From NCBI RefSeq assembly GCF_900232865.1, contig NZ_OCTS01000007.1:62001-126000 (forward strand): a stretch of 64,000 nucleotides of DNA, written 5' to 3'. Source of the stretch: Corynebacterium dentalis. Its GTDB lineage: Bacteria; Actinomycetota; Actinomycetes; Mycobacteriales; Mycobacteriaceae. Below, one piece after another: positions 26,164-36,930 of the stretch. Every line of letters starts with the position of its first letter. The first letter of the stretch is position 1. The notes under the pieces are model-generated. The model was not told the origin of the DNA, did no database searches, and saw nothing but the letters and a program-made list of their open reading frames with translations. The translations under genes were made by a program, and so were the position numbers.

Positions 26164-27072
26164 CTAGTTGCCCAGCGAGTGCTTGGTCTCCAACCACCAC
26201 TGGTCATCAGGGGTGGCGGGCAGCGCGCGCTTGTGCCTACTGCGGAACCAGAGGTCTTCGATGCGCTGCGCGGATTCCTTCGGCACGTCATCTCCGTTGT
26301 GTGTGCTCTGCAGGTAGCCGTCGATATCGCGGTAGGTCACGCCGAGCGCCTGTTCATCCGCCAGCGCCGGACGGTCCTCCTCCAGATCCGCGGTGGGCAC
26401 CTTCTTCCACGTGGATTCCGGCGCGCCCAGGTACTCCAGAATGGCCGCACCCTGGTTCTTCGTCAGACCGGCCAAGGGAACGAGGTCCGCCGCACCATCG
26501 CCGTGCTTCGTATAGAAACCCGTCACTGCCTCAGCTGCGTGATCCGTGCCGACGACAAGCCCACCGACTTCCCCGGCAATGGCGTACTGTGCCACCATGC
26601 GCTGTCGAGCCTTGATGTTTCCCTTGTTGAAGTCTGAGACTTCCTCAATATCCATTGCCAGGGTCACCGCCGCTGCTGCCGCGTCAGTAGCTTCCTTGAT
26701 GTTGACCACCACGGACTGCGAAGGCTCGATGAACTTCAGCGCAATCTGTGCATCGTCTTCGTCAGCCTGCACGCCATAGGGGAGGCGTACCGCGATAAAG
26801 CGGTAGCGAGTGTCAATGGCAGTGTTCGCTACGGCGGGGGAGACGGAGGTGGCGTCGGTCTCAGAGGAATTTAGACGTTCCACCGCAAGCTGGCAGAGAC
26901 GACCAGCCAGAGTGGAATCTTGCCCTCCCGAAATGCCCAGCACCAAGGCGCGGGCGCCGGTGGATTTGAGGTAATCCGCGATGAAGGAGATGCGGCGTTC
27001 GGCCTCGTCGGCGGGGTCGATGGACGGCTGCGCGCCGAGTTCATTGATAATGCGGTTGTGCAGGGAAGTCAT
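26164..27072 (-). CDS. nadE: NAD(+) synthetase, ammonia-dependent type
   Basis: NadE amidates nicotinic acid adenine dinucleotide to NAD. The 302-aa protein has only the synthetase domain, without the N-terminal glutaminase (nitrilase) domain of the mycobacterial enzyme. The P-loop pyrophosphatase motif [15 protein letters not shown] is near residues 45-59, and [16 protein letters not shown] and [20 protein letters not shown] are typical. The window also holds pncB, which supplies nicotinate mononucleotide for the same pathway. Confidence 0.95.
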   Translation of the reverse strand: MTSLHNRIINELGAQPSIDPADEAERRISFIADYLKSTGARALVLGISGGQDSTLAGRLCQLAVERLNSSETDATSVSPAVANTAIDTRYRFIAVRLPYGVQADEDDAQIALKFIEPSQSVVVNIKEATDAAAAAVTLAMDIEEVSDFNKGNIKARQRMVAQYAIAGEVGGLVVGTDHAAEAVTGFYTKHGDGAADLVPLAGLTKNQGAAILEYLGAPESTWKKVPTADLEEDRPALADEQALGVTYRDIDGYLQSTHNGDDVPKESAQRIEDLWFRSRHKRALPATPDDQWWLETKHSLGN

Positions 27073-27265
27073 GGTTTGATGGTAGCGCGATGCGCGGTTG
27101 TAGTGCTGGGGTCAGCAAGCATTTGGTTCAAGGGCGGAATGTGGGTAAACTCAACCCTTGTGTTTGTGCCCGGTGCGTGGAAGGTGCCACCGGGTCGCTG
27201 GAAACTGACGGTGTAACTGCTCCGTTGACCAGCTAAAAAGTCGCCGATGAAGAAAGGAGCGCCCG

Positions 27266-27388
27266 ATGAAGGTTCGTAAGTCGCTTCGGTCGCTAAAGAA
27301 CAAGCCGGGTGCCCAGGTTGTGCGTCGCCACGGTAAGGTCTTCGTGATCAACAAGAAGGACCCACGTTTCAAGGCTCGTCAGGGCTAA
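27266..27388 (+). CDS. rpmJ: 50S ribosomal protein L36, cysteine-free form
   Basis: This 40-aa protein ([12 protein letters not shown]...[10 protein letters not shown]) is the zinc-independent L36 type: the CxxC...C...H ligands of the zinc form are absent. GAAAGGAG lies 7 nt before the ATG. It is monocistronic with its own terminator, away from the S13-S11 operon. No Zur-like site is seen upstream. Confidence 0.95.
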   Translation: MKVRKSLRSLKNKPGAQVVRRHGKVFVINKKDPRFKARQG

Positions 27389-27425
27389 GACCCTCGTGCC
27401 CGCGTAGGTTCCTACGCTCACTGAG

Positions 27426-27457
27426 CCCCTCGTCACATTCTGTGTGGCGAGGGGTTT
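27426..27457 (+). terminator. Terminator of rpmJ
   Basis: CCCCTCGTCAC/GTGGCGAGGGG (one G-U) followed by TTT. Confidence 0.8.
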
Positions 27458-27547
27458 GGCGTATGTGGGGAAAGTTTCTCGCGATAGGATGAATTGAGAC
27501 CACGCGTCTTAAATTGCCTCGATTGTTGCCTCTAGGGAGTGCCCGCC

Positions 27548-28117
27548 ATGAAGACTATGCCCGCCAGTAGAGCTTTTGGAATCGCCATGTTGGTACTGGC
27601 GACGATCGGGCTGGGGTTCTCCACACTGATTATGTACGACAAGATCCAGCTGATGCTGGATGCCAGCTTCAGCCCCGCCTGCACGCTCAACGAGGTGATT
27701 TCTTGTACGGATGTGATGCAGTCGGATCAAGCCTCGGCGTTTGGTTTTCCTAATCCCTTCCTGGGGATGATCGGGTTTCCCGTGGTGATGACTCTCGGCG
27801 TGTTGATTGCTAGTGGCGTGACGCTGCCACGATGGATCTGGTACTCCACGGCTGCGGGGTTGGGGCTCGGCGTGCTGTTCGTGCACTACCTGGCTTATGC
27901 GGCGATTTACGAGATCGTGGCTTTGTGTCCGTACTGCATGGTGGTGTGGTCCGTGATGCTCCCGCTGTTCGTCATGACGGTGGCACACATCATCAGCCAG
28001 GGCCGAAAAAGGCGTGACGGCGCGTCTGCTGCCGGGGTTGTGATGCCTGCGACGGTGATTCTGGTGGCGTGGTATCTGGGCTTTATTGCTGTAATCCTGG
28101 AGCAGTTCGCCTTCTAG
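27548..28117 (+). CDS. Vitamin K epoxide reductase (VKOR) family protein
   Basis: A 189-aa membrane protein with about four or five helices that re-oxidises a DsbA-like partner using quinone. The loop cysteines (CTLNEVISCTDV) and the CPYC active site near residue 128 are both present. ATG 27548 is chosen over GTG 27539 because AGGGAG lies 8 nt upstream of it. The DsbA-like protein at 23366 is its likely partner. Confidence 0.9.
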   Translation: MKTMPASRAFGIAMLVLATIGLGFSTLIMYDKIQLMLDASFSPACTLNEVISCTDVMQSDQASAFGFPNPFLGMIGFPVVMTLGVLIASGVTLPRWIWYSTAAGLGLGVLFVHYLAYAAIYEIVALCPYCMVVWSVMLPLFVMTVAHIISQGRKRRDGASAAGVVMPATVILVAWYLGFIAVILEQFAF

Positions 28118-28259
28118 AGTTTTTTGGGGCCCCTGAACTGCGCTGTCTCATACGGTGGGCAACGCACGGGCAACGCGGTTGAAATTACAAGAATGTTTTT
28201 TTTAGCGACCAATATCTAGTGGCAGGGTTTTCGACCACCTGCAGGTTCGCTCCTTAAAA

Positions 28260-28307
28260 CCACTATATGTAGTGCTTACATGCATGCAACTGCCCAAAAT
28301 ATTGTGT
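28260..28307 (+). promoter_or_regulatory. Two NrdR boxes upstream of nrdH
   Basis: Box 1 (28260-28275, CCACTATATGTAGTGC) and box 2 (28292-28307, GCCCAAAATATTGTGT) match the NrdR consensus acaCwAtATaTwGtgt and are 32 bp apart, about three helical turns, as is usual. NrdR represses ribonucleotide reductase operons when dATP is high. Confidence 0.85.
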
Positions 28308-28316
28308 TTTTTCGGG

Positions 28317-28345
28317 TTGTGTCACAGCGGTGTGATGTGTAATCT
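28317..28345 (+). promoter_or_regulatory. Predicted nrdH promoter
   Basis: TTGTGT (28317-28322), a 17-bp spacer and TAATCT (28340-28345) start 10 bp after the second NrdR box. A leader of about 100 nt precedes nrdH. Confidence 0.5.
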
Positions 28346-28454
28346 CAGACAAGTCACGCGGACATAGGAGCTCACCGCTAACAGCCCTAGCGCCCGCGTC
28401 TGAACCGCCACACTTCATCCGGCGAAACGCCGGATCTTCCCAAGGAGCAGCAGA

Positions 28455-28685
28455 ATGATCACCCTTTACACCAAACCAGCTTGCGTTCAGTGCACCGCTA
28501 CCAAGCGCGCTCTCGATAAGGCCGGCTTGGAGTACACCATGGTGGACATCAGCCTGGATGATGACGCGCGCGATTACGTCATGGCCATGGGTCACCTGCA
28601 GGCACCTGTTGTGGTTGCCGGCGAGGACAACTGGTCGGGCTACCGCCCAGACCGCATCCGCGAGCTTTCTTCTGCAGCTGCGTAA
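28455..28685 (+). CDS. nrdH: Glutaredoxin-like protein NrdH
   Basis: A 76-aa electron donor to class Ib ribonucleotide reductase. The active site is CVQC (residues 10-13), with the NrdH landmarks TKRALDKAGL and the C-terminal WSGYRPDRIREL. AAGGAG lies upstream of the ATG. It is the first gene behind the NrdR boxes. Confidence 0.96.
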   Translation: MITLYTKPACVQCTATKRALDKAGLEYTMVDISLDDDARDYVMAMGHLQAPVVVAGEDNWSGYRPDRIRELSSAAA

Positions 28686-28827
28686 CTAGCTCGCACCGCG
28701 CTACAAAAGTGCGGGCGGCGGCACACCACGTTGCCGCATCTTTCGCGCTAATTTACAGCGCTCTTTCCAGTCGGTATCTCTGCTCAATCCGGCTGGCTTT
28801 TCTTATGGTCGCTTAAAGGAATGTCTC

Positions 28828-30171
28828 ATGGCTTTGCGCTCGCTGATGGCGGATACCGCCCCGCTGAAGCACGATGATTTCCGCCATCTCTGGCTAGCTA
28901 ACATCGTCACTGTCATCGGCGCACAGCTCAACATCCTCGCCGTTCCCGCCCAGATTTACGCCGTCACTGGCAGCTCCGGTTATGTCGGTTTGTCCGGCTT
29001 GTTCGGCCTCGTGCCGCTCGTCATTTTTGGCCTCTATGGCGGCGCACTCGCGGATGCGATGGATAGGCGCATCCTTCTGCATATCACCACCATCGGCATG
29101 ATCGTCTCCGCCGCTGGGTTCTGGGCACAGGCCGCAATGGGTCTAAACAACGTGTGGCTCATCCTGAGCCTGTTCGCTGTGCAGCAGGCCTTCTTCGCGA
29201 TCAACCAGCCCACCCGCACCGCGATCATCCCCAAGCTGGTGGGCAAGGAGAACATCGCCGCGGCCGTCAGCCTCAACATGACGGTTATGCAGCTCGGCGC
29301 GATCGTGGGACCCCTCGTCGGCGGCGCGTTGATCCCCGTACTGGGCTTTTCCTGGCTCTACTTCCTGGATTTCCTCGCTCTGTTCGCCACCCTGTGGGCC
29401 GTGCACCGTCTGCCTTCGTTGCGCCCTGATTCCTCTTCTTCCGACGCCACCACTCAGCGCCCCGGCTTCCGCTCCGTAGCCGAAGGTTTCGCATTCCTGC
29501 TGACCCAGCCGATTATTCTCATGACTTTTGTCGTGGATCTGATCGCGATGATCTTCGGCTCCCCGCGCGCACTGATTCCGCAGATGTCCCACGTGGACTT
29601 CGGCGAAGGCACAGACGGCGGACTCATGTACGCCCTGCTGTTCGCAGCACTGCCCATCGGTGCTGTGCTGGGCGGCGTGTTCTCCGGGCGCGTCACCGCC
29701 ATCGCACGGCGCGGGTTGGGCGTGACGTTGGCGATCCTGGTGTGGGGCGCCGCCATCGTGGTGATGGGACTGGCGGTGTCCCAGGCCGACGGCACAATCG
29801 GCCTATGGGCGTGGATCGCGTTCCTCGCCTTCGCCGTGGGTGGCACCGCAGACATGTTCAGCGCCGTCCTGCGCTCCACCATGCTGCAAGAGGGAGTCAC
29901 GGATTCCATGCGCGGCCGCTTGCAAGGAGTGTTCATCGTTGTGGTGGTAGGTGGCCCACGCTTGGCAGACATCGTCCACGGCGCGGCGGGCACGCGTTTC
30001 AGCGCGGGCACGGTCACCGCAGCCGGGGGAGTGCTGGTGATCATCGGCACGCTCATCGCCGTAGCCCTCGTACCGCGCTTTCTCACGTGGACACCAGATC
30101 AGCCCATTGCTGCAGACGATGGGGAGAGTGCAGATATTGACGAGTTTGGCGTCGAAAAGGAAAGGACGTAG
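28828..30171 (+). CDS. MFS transporter embedded in the nrd operon
   Basis: A 447-aa, 12-helix major facilitator similar to the EntS-like exporter branch ([51 protein letters not shown]). AAAGGA precedes the ATG. It lies 142 bp after nrdH and 7 bp before nrdI, so it is probably co-transcribed with them, although nrdH and nrdI are normally adjacent. No terminator is seen in the 142-bp gap. The substrate is unknown; a siderophore, drug or nucleoside are all possible. Confidence 0.88.
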   Translation: MALRSLMADTAPLKHDDFRHLWLANIVTVIGAQLNILAVPAQIYAVTGSSGYVGLSGLFGLVPLVIFGLYGGALADAMDRRILLHITTIGMIVSAAGFWAQAAMGLNNVWLILSLFAVQQAFFAINQPTRTAIIPKLVGKENIAAAVSLNMTVMQLGAIVGPLVGGALIPVLGFSWLYFLDFLALFATLWAVHRLPSLRPDSSSSDATTQRPGFRSVAEGFAFLLTQPIILMTFVVDLIAMIFGSPRALIPQMSHVDFGEGTDGGLMYALLFAALPIGAVLGGVFSGRVTAIARRGLGVTLAILVWGAAIVVMGLAVSQADGTIGLWAWIAFLAFAVGGTADMFSAVLRSTMLQEGVTDSMRGRLQGVFIVVVVGGPRLADIVHGAAGTRFSAGTVTAAGGVLVIIGTLIAVALVPRFLTWTPDQPIAADDGESADIDEFGVEKERT

Positions 30172-30178
30172 AACAACC

Positions 30179-30622
30179 ATGTTGGTGACATATTTCTCCT
30201 CCACCTCGCTCAACACCCACCGATTCGTCCAAAAACTAGACGTGGAATCCCGCCGGATCCCACTGCGAAAGTCCGAAGGCGAACTGGTGGTAGACCAGCC
30301 CCACGTGCTGATCGTCCCCACCTACGGCGGAGGAGCGGGCATGACCGGTGATTACAGCCGGCCCGTACCTAAACAAGTGATCAAATTCCTCAACAACGAG
30401 CAGAACCGCTCACTATTGCGGGGAGTTGTCGCCTCGGGCAACCTCAACTTCGGACCAGATTTCTGCAAGGCTGGAGACATCGTGGCGGCCAAATGTGGGG
30501 TGCCATACCTCTACAGATTTGAGCTCATGGGCACCGACCACGACGTTCGTCGAGTTCAAGAGGGGCTCGAAGAATTTGAGCGCACGTTAAGGCACAACGG
30601 GCGATGGGAATCCGTAGCATGA
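30179..30622 (+). CDS. nrdI: Class Ib RNR flavodoxin-like protein NrdI
   Basis: NrdI supplies the oxidant for assembling the dimanganese-tyrosyl radical in NrdF. The 147-aa protein shows the phosphate loop [19 protein letters not shown] and the loop [14 protein letters not shown] 30179 follows the transporter's stop by 7 bp, with AAAGGAAAGG upstream; longer in-frame starts lie inside the transporter gene. Confidence 0.95.
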   Translation: MLVTYFSSTSLNTHRFVQKLDVESRRIPLRKSEGELVVDQPHVLIVPTYGGGAGMTGDYSRPVPKQVIKFLNNEQNRSLLRGVVASGNLNFGPDFCKAGDIVAAKCGVPYLYRFELMGTDHDVRRVQEGLEEFERTLRHNGRWESVA

Positions 30623-30744
30623 CATAGGTATGCCATCGGGGCCACGCGCACACCGCGCTCGCTAACACGGACACAAAAAGACAGCACCCGCCAGCCACCC
30701 ACGTGGTGACCAGGCAAGAAAACAATCAGGAAAGAGCAAGGCCG

Positions 30745-32910
30745 ATGACCAGCACGACCGAACTTGGCAAGAACGTGGCAGAGCCCGTTAGCCAGGCAGA
30801 TCAACTAGACTTCCACGCCCTCAACGCGATGCTGAACCTGTACGACGATCAGGGCAACATCCAGTTTGATAAGGACCGCGAGGCGGCCAACCAGTTCTTC
30901 CTTCAGCACGTCAACCAGAACACGGTCTACTTCCACGACCTGGAAGAAAAGATCGACTACCTGCTGGAAAACAAGTACTACGACCCAGCAGTGCTGGAGA
31001 AGTACGATTTCGCCTTCATTAAGTCCCTGTTCAAGCGCGCCTACGCCAAGAAGTTCCGCTTCCAGAGCTTCCTCGGTGCGTACAAGTACTACACCTCGTA
31101 CACCCTGAAGACCTTCGATGGCCGCCGTTACCTGGAGCGCTTTGAAGATCGTGTGTCCATGGTGGCACTGGGACTGGCCGACGGCGACCGCACGCTGGCT
31201 GAGGCCCTGGTGGACGAGGTCATGGACGGACGCTTCCAGCCCGCCACCCCGACCTTCCTCAATATCGGCAAGGCCCAGCGCGGTGAGCCCGTGTCCTGCT
31301 TCCTGCTGCGTATCGAAGACAACATGGAATCCATCGGCCGTTCCATCAACTCCGCGCTGCAGCTGTCCAAGCGCGGCGGTGGTGTGGCGCTGCTGCTGAG
31401 CAACGTGCGTGAGCACGGCGCGCCGATCAAGCACATCGAAAATCAGTCCTCCGGCGTGATCCCCGTGATGAAGCTGCTGGAAGATGCCTTCAGCTACGCC
31501 AATCAGCTGGGTGCGCGCCAGGGTGCAGGTGCTGTCTATTTGCACGCCCACCACCCGGACATCCTGCGTTTCCTGGATACCAAGCGCGAGAATGCGGATG
31601 AGAAGATCCGCATCAAGACGCTTTCTCTGGGCGTGGTTATTCCGGACATCACCTTTGAACTGGCCCGCCGTAACGACGACATGTACCTGTTCTCCCCATA
31701 CGACGTAGAGCGCATCTACGGCAAGCCTTTCGCGGACGTTTCCGTGACCGAGCACTACGACGAGATGGTGGAAGACCCACGCATCTCCAAGAAGAAGATC
31801 AACGCGCGTCAGTTCTTCCAGACGCTCGCCGAGATCCAGTTCGAGTCCGGTTACCCGTACATCATGTTCGAGGACACCGTGAACCGCGCGAACCCCATCG
31901 AGGGGCGCATCACGCACTCCAACCTGTGCTCCGAGATCCTGCAGGTCTCTACCCCGTCCGTATTCAATGACGACCTCACCTACGACACCGTGGGCGACGA
32001 CATCTCCTGCAACCTGGGCTCCATGAATATCGCCCGCGCGATGGATTCCGAGGACTTCTCCCGCACCATCGATACCGCCATCCGTGGATTGACCGCCGTG
32101 GCAGACCAGACGAGCATCGATTCCGTGCCGTCCATTCGCCAGGGCAATGACAACTCTCACGCCATCGGCCTGGGCCAGATGAACCTGCACGGCTACCTGG
32201 GACGCGAGCACATTCACTACGGCTCCGAAGAGGCGCTGGACTTCACCAACGTGTACTTCGCCGCCGTGATGTTCGAGGCCATCAAGTCCTCCAACGCCAT
32301 CGCTAAGGAACGCGGCGAGAAGTTCAACGGCTTCGAAAACTCCGAGTACGCCACTGGCGAGTTCTTCGACCGCTACAACGTGGAGGAATTCCAGCCCACC
32401 ACGCAGCGGGTCAAGGAACTGTTTGACAACTCCTCCGTGCAGATCCCTACCCAGAAGGAATGGGACGAGCTGCGCGCATCCGTGCAGGAGCACGGCCTCT
32501 ACAACCGGAACCTGCAGGCCGTTCCTCCCACAGGATCGATCTCCTACATCAACAACTCGACCTCCTCGATTCACCCGATCGCCTCCCGCATTGAAATCCG
32601 CAAGGAAGGCAAGATCGGCCGCGTGTACTACCCAGCGCCGTACATGACGAACGACAACCTCGAGTACTACGAGGATGCCTACGAGATCGGCTACGAAAAG
32701 ATCATCGACACATACGCGGTGGCAACTAAGTACGTGGACCAGGGACTGTCCCTGACCCTGTTCTTCAAGGACACCGCCACTACCCGCGATATCAACCGTG
32801 CGCAGATCTACGCATGGCGCAAGGGCATCAAGACCATCTACTACATCCGTCTGCGCCAGACCGCGCTGATGGGTACTGAAGTTGAGGGTTGCGTGAGCTG
32901 CATGCTGTAA
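30745..32910 (+). CDS. nrdE: Class Ib ribonucleotide reductase alpha subunit
   Basis: NrdE reduces ribonucleoside diphosphates. ATG 30745 gives 721 aa, close to the family length; an in-frame GTG 14 codons upstream is possible. Landmarks are the cysteine in [34 protein letters not shown] with the active-site Cys, the radical-transfer Tyr pair, [19 protein letters not shown] and the redox-active C-terminus CVSCML. The usual order nrdHIE is kept apart from the inserted transporter; nrdF lies 0.9 kb downstream, beyond ferritin. Confidence 0.96.
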   Translation: MTSTTELGKNVAEPVSQADQLDFHALNAMLNLYDDQGNIQFDKDREAANQFFLQHVNQNTVYFHDLEEKIDYLLENKYYDPAVLEKYDFAFIKSLFKRAYAKKFRFQSFLGAYKYYTSYTLKTFDGRRYLERFEDRVSMVALGLADGDRTLAEALVDEVMDGRFQPATPTFLNIGKAQRGEPVSCFLLRIEDNMESIGRSINSALQLSKRGGGVALLLSNVREHGAPIKHIENQSSGVIPVMKLLEDAFSYANQLGARQGAGAVYLHAHHPDILRFLDTKRENADEKIRIKTLSLGVVIPDITFELARRNDDMYLFSPYDVERIYGKPFADVSVTEHYDEMVEDPRISKKKINARQFFQTLAEIQFESGYPYIMFEDTVNRANPIEGRITHSNLCSEILQVSTPSVFNDDLTYDTVGDDISCNLGSMNIARAMDSEDFSRTIDTAIRGLTAVADQTSIDSVPSIRQGNDNSHAIGLGQMNLHGYLGREHIHYGSEEALDFTNVYFAAVMFEAIKSSNAIAKERGEKFNGFENSEYATGEFFDRYNVEEFQPTTQRVKELFDNSSVQIPTQKEWDELRASVQEHGLYNRNLQAVPPTGSISYINNSTSSIHPIASRIEIRKEGKIGRVYYPAPYMTNDNLEYYEDAYEIGYEKIIDTYAVATKYVDQGLSLTLFFKDTATTRDINRAQIYAWRKGIKTIYYIRLRQTALMGTEVEGCVSCML

Positions 32911-32918
32911 CGGCAGCT

Positions 32919-32961
32919 AAAAGGCCGGGCCCGGAAGTTTTCTTCCGGACCCGGCCTTTTT
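32919..32961. terminator. Bidirectional terminator between nrdE and ftn
   Basis: AAAAGGCCGGG-CCGGAA pairs with TTCCGG-CCCGGCCTTTTT, with A and T runs outside, fitting convergent nrdE and ferritin transcripts. Confidence 0.9.
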
Positions 32962-33036
32962 AATGGGGTGGTTAGTGTGCGGTGCACTACTTGTGGTGAA
33001 GAGCTTCAGAGCATTGCAGCTCTGAAGCAGTTTTTT

Positions 33037-33534
33037 TTACTCTGGGTCGCGCTGTCCCAGCTCACCATCGATGCGCAGCAGACCAGCGCCATCGTTGCCG
33101 ACCAGCTTGATGCGCTCGATGATCTCCTCGACAGAAGCCTCTTCTTCGATCTGCTCGGAGAGGAACCAGTTCAGCACGGAGCGAGAATCGATATCGCCGA
33201 CCTGATCAGCAGTGCGGACCAGCTCGCGGATCATCTCAGAGACCTTGCGCTCGTGAGACAGTGAGTGCTCGAAAGCCTCCAGTGCGGATCCTACCTTCAG
33301 CTCAGGAACGTCGATCTCCTTGAGCAGGACGCGCTCGCCGCGATCCAGCAGGTGATCCGCGAACTTCTGTGCGTGCTCACGCTCTTCAGCAGCCTGGGCG
33401 AACATCCAGTCGCGCATGCCGACAAGGCTCAGCTGATCCAGCTCGTAAGCCAGCTGGGTGTAAATCAACGCTGCCTGGTGCTCAGCGTTTACTTGGTGGT
33501 TCAGTTGCTCGGAAAACTTCTCGTTGATAGCCAT
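33037..33534 (-). CDS. ftn: Ferritin
   Basis: A 165-aa non-haem ferritin that stores iron as ferric mineral. The ferroxidase ligands lie in NAEHQAALIYTQLAYELD, EEREHAQKFADHLLDRG and FLSEQIEEEASVEEII. It is encoded on the strand opposite nrd, between nrdE and nrdF. A DtxR-like box lies upstream, consistent with iron control of ftn known in C. glutamicum. Confidence 0.95.
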   Translation of the reverse strand: MAINEKFSEQLNHQVNAEHQAALIYTQLAYELDQLSLVGMRDWMFAQAAEEREHAQKFADHLLDRGERVLLKEIDVPELKVGSALEAFEHSLSHERKVSEMIRELVRTADQVGDIDSRSVLNWFLSEQIEEEASVEEIIERIKLVGNDGAGLLRIDGELGQRDPE

Positions 33535-33571
33535 GCCATGAAGTTTAAGAGCAAAATTCCAGCTGCGCTAG

Positions 33572-33590
33572 GATTACTAGCCTTGCCTAA
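33572..33590 (-). promoter_or_regulatory. Possible DtxR box upstream of ftn
   Basis: The right part, TAGCCTTGCCTAA, matches the DtxR consensus TTAGGTTAGCCTAACCTAA at 11 of 13 positions; the left part is poor (12 of 19 overall). A second similar half-site (AAGGTAAGGCAAGG) follows at about 33594. Confidence 0.4.
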
Positions 33591-34848
<1,258 letters not shown>

Positions 34849-35038
34849 GCACCCCCAAAAAGAACAAAACATTCACACAGGCCGCTGCCAGACTATTGAA
34901 ATCTGCTGCCAGCCATTACGATGAAGATGTTCCTGCCCTCAGAAGGACATGCGTGACGATCAATGCCCTCTGAGCAGCAGAGAAAAAAAATTGATGATGT
35001 GCAAGACGAGTACATCATTGCGTAGTCAGGAGGAACCA

Positions 35039-36739
35039 ATGACCGCAGTAGCGCCACGGGAGACCCACGAGGTCGCTCCGAGCCGCCCGGCGCCGCTCAA
35101 CGAGCAAGGTCGACGGGGCAGCAAAGCATGGCTGATGCTGACCACGACCGACCACAAGCAGCTGGGCATCATGTACATGATGATGTCCTTCAGCTTCTTC
35201 ATGATCGGTGGCCTGATGGCCCTGCTCATGCGCCTCGAGCTGTTTAAGCCAGGACTTCAGTTCCTGTCTAACGAGCAGTTCAACCAGCTGTTCACCATGC
35301 ACGGCACCATCATGCTGCTGCTGTACGGATCCCCGATGGTGTTCGGCTTCGCTAACTACGTGATGCCGCTGCAGATCGGTGCCCCAGACGTGGCGTTCCC
35401 ACGTCTGAACGCATTCGGCTTCTGGCTGACCACCGCCGGTGGTGTCATCATGCTGACCGGCTTCCTCACCCCAGGTGGTGCGGCTGACTTCGGCTGGACC
35501 ATGTACCAGCCGCTGGCTAACGCCATTAACTCCCCAGGTGTGGGTTCTGACCTCTGGATCCTCGGCGTGGGTGTCGGCGGCGTGGGTACCATTGCCTCTG
35601 CAGTCAACATGATCACCACCATCCTGTGTCTGCGTGCACCGGGTATGACCATGTTCCGCATGCCGATCTTCACCTGGAACATCCTGGTGACCTCCCTGCT
35701 GGTTCTGCTCATCTTCCCACTGCTGACCGCAGCTGCCCTGGGCGTGTACTACGACCGCAAGCTCGGTGGCCACATCTTCGACAGCGCCAACGGCGGCGCC
35801 ATCCTGTGGCAGCACCTGTTCTGGTTCTTCGGACACCCTGAGGTTTACATCTTGGCTCTGCCATTCTTCGGCATTGTCTCCGAGATCTTCCCAGTGTTCT
35901 CCCGGAAGCCAATGTTCGGCTACGTGGGTCTGGTCTTCGCAACGCTGTCCATCGCTGCACTGTCCATGGCCGTGTGGGCTCACCACATGTTCGTGACCGG
36001 CGCCGTGATGCTTCCATTCTTCGCGTTCATGACCTATCTGATCGCCGTGCCAACCGGCATGAAGTTCTTCAACTGGCTGGGCACCATGTGGAAGGGTCGC
36101 TTGACCTTCGAGACTCCGATGATCTTCTCCATCGGCTTCTTCGCTACCTTCCTCTTCGGTGGTCTGACCGGTGTCATGCTGGCTTCCCCAGCGCTGGACT
36201 TCCACGTCTCTGACACCTACTTCGTGGTGGCTCACTTCCACTACACCCTGTTCGGTACCGTGACCTTCGCATCCTTCGCCGGAATCTACTTCTGGTTCCC
36301 GAAGATGACCGGCCGCATGCTGGACGAGAAGTTGGGCAAGCTGCACTTCTGGCTGACCACGATCGGCTTCCACACCACGTTCCTGATCCAGCACTGGGTT
36401 GGTAACAAGGGCATGCCACGCCGCTACGCGGACTACCTGCCAACGGATGGCTTCACCATCTACAACCAGGTATCCACCATCGGTACCTTGATCCTGGCAA
36501 TCTCCGTGCTGCCATTCCTCTGGAACGTGTTCAAGTCCTACCGCTACGGCGAGGTTGTCACCGTGGACGATCCATGGGGCTACGGCAACTCCCTGGAGTG
36601 GGCAACGTCTTGCCCTCCTCCACGCCACAACTTCACCTCCATGCCACGTATCCGCTCCGAGCGCCCAGCGTTCGAGCTGCACTACCCACACATGGTCAAG
36701 CGCATGCGCGACGAAGCTCACGTGGGACGCCACTTCTAA
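35039..36739 (+). CDS. ctaD: Cytochrome c oxidase subunit I (aa3 type)
   Basis: The catalytic haem a3-CuB subunit of the terminal oxidase, 566 aa with 12 helices. ATG 35039 is chosen for its AGGAGG site; the frame is open 30 codons further upstream without one. Haem and copper ligands are visible: [28 protein letters not shown] (the crosslinked His-Tyr region), HHMF and [13 protein letters not shown]. It is monocistronic with a strong terminator; the other subunits (ctaC/E/F) are not in the window. Confidence 0.97.
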   Translation: MTAVAPRETHEVAPSRPAPLNEQGRRGSKAWLMLTTTDHKQLGIMYMMMSFSFFMIGGLMALLMRLELFKPGLQFLSNEQFNQLFTMHGTIMLLLYGSPMVFGFANYVMPLQIGAPDVAFPRLNAFGFWLTTAGGVIMLTGFLTPGGAADFGWTMYQPLANAINSPGVGSDLWILGVGVGGVGTIASAVNMITTILCLRAPGMTMFRMPIFTWNILVTSLLVLLIFPLLTAAALGVYYDRKLGGHIFDSANGGAILWQHLFWFFGHPEVYILALPFFGIVSEIFPVFSRKPMFGYVGLVFATLSIAALSMAVWAHHMFVTGAVMLPFFAFMTYLIAVPTGMKFFNWLGTMWKGRLTFETPMIFSIGFFATFLFGGLTGVMLASPALDFHVSDTYFVVAHFHYTLFGTVTFASFAGIYFWFPKMTGRMLDEKLGKLHFWLTTIGFHTTFLIQHWVGNKGMPRRYADYLPTDGFTIYNQVSTIGTLILAISVLPFLWNVFKSYRYGEVVTVDDPWGYGNSLEWATSCPPPRHNFTSMPRIRSERPAFELHYPHMVKRMRDEAHVGRHF

Positions 36740-36808
36740 GCAGCACCTGCTTCCGGCGCGCACGAAAGTACACAACTGCAGTGCACTGCTTGTGAGCTAG
36801 CAAGACAA

Positions 36809-36845
36809 AAGCCACACCCTAACTACGCAGGGTGTGGCTTCTGCT
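36809..36845 (+). terminator. Terminator of ctaD
   Basis: AAGCCACACCCT/AGGGTGTGGCTT, a perfect 12-bp stem with an 8-nt loop. Confidence 0.85.
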
Positions 36846-36930
36846 ATGACGTAACCTAGTCAGAGATTGATAATTGCTTCCGGCGGACACAACGCGCCAC
36901 ACATAAGCACAGACAAAGAACCTAGGGACA

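Noticed and set aside
27073-27265. Zur site upstream of the zinc-free rpmJ
   Set aside because: No palindrome resembling a Zur box was found.
30805-32574. 589-codon open frame antisense to nrdE
   Set aside because: It is a high-GC shadow: nrdE is unmistakable and the antisense product resembles nothing.
35015-36775. 586-codon open frame antisense to ctaD
   Set aside because: Composition (His, Glu, Gln-rich) is that of the reverse frame of a membrane protein; ctaD is certain.
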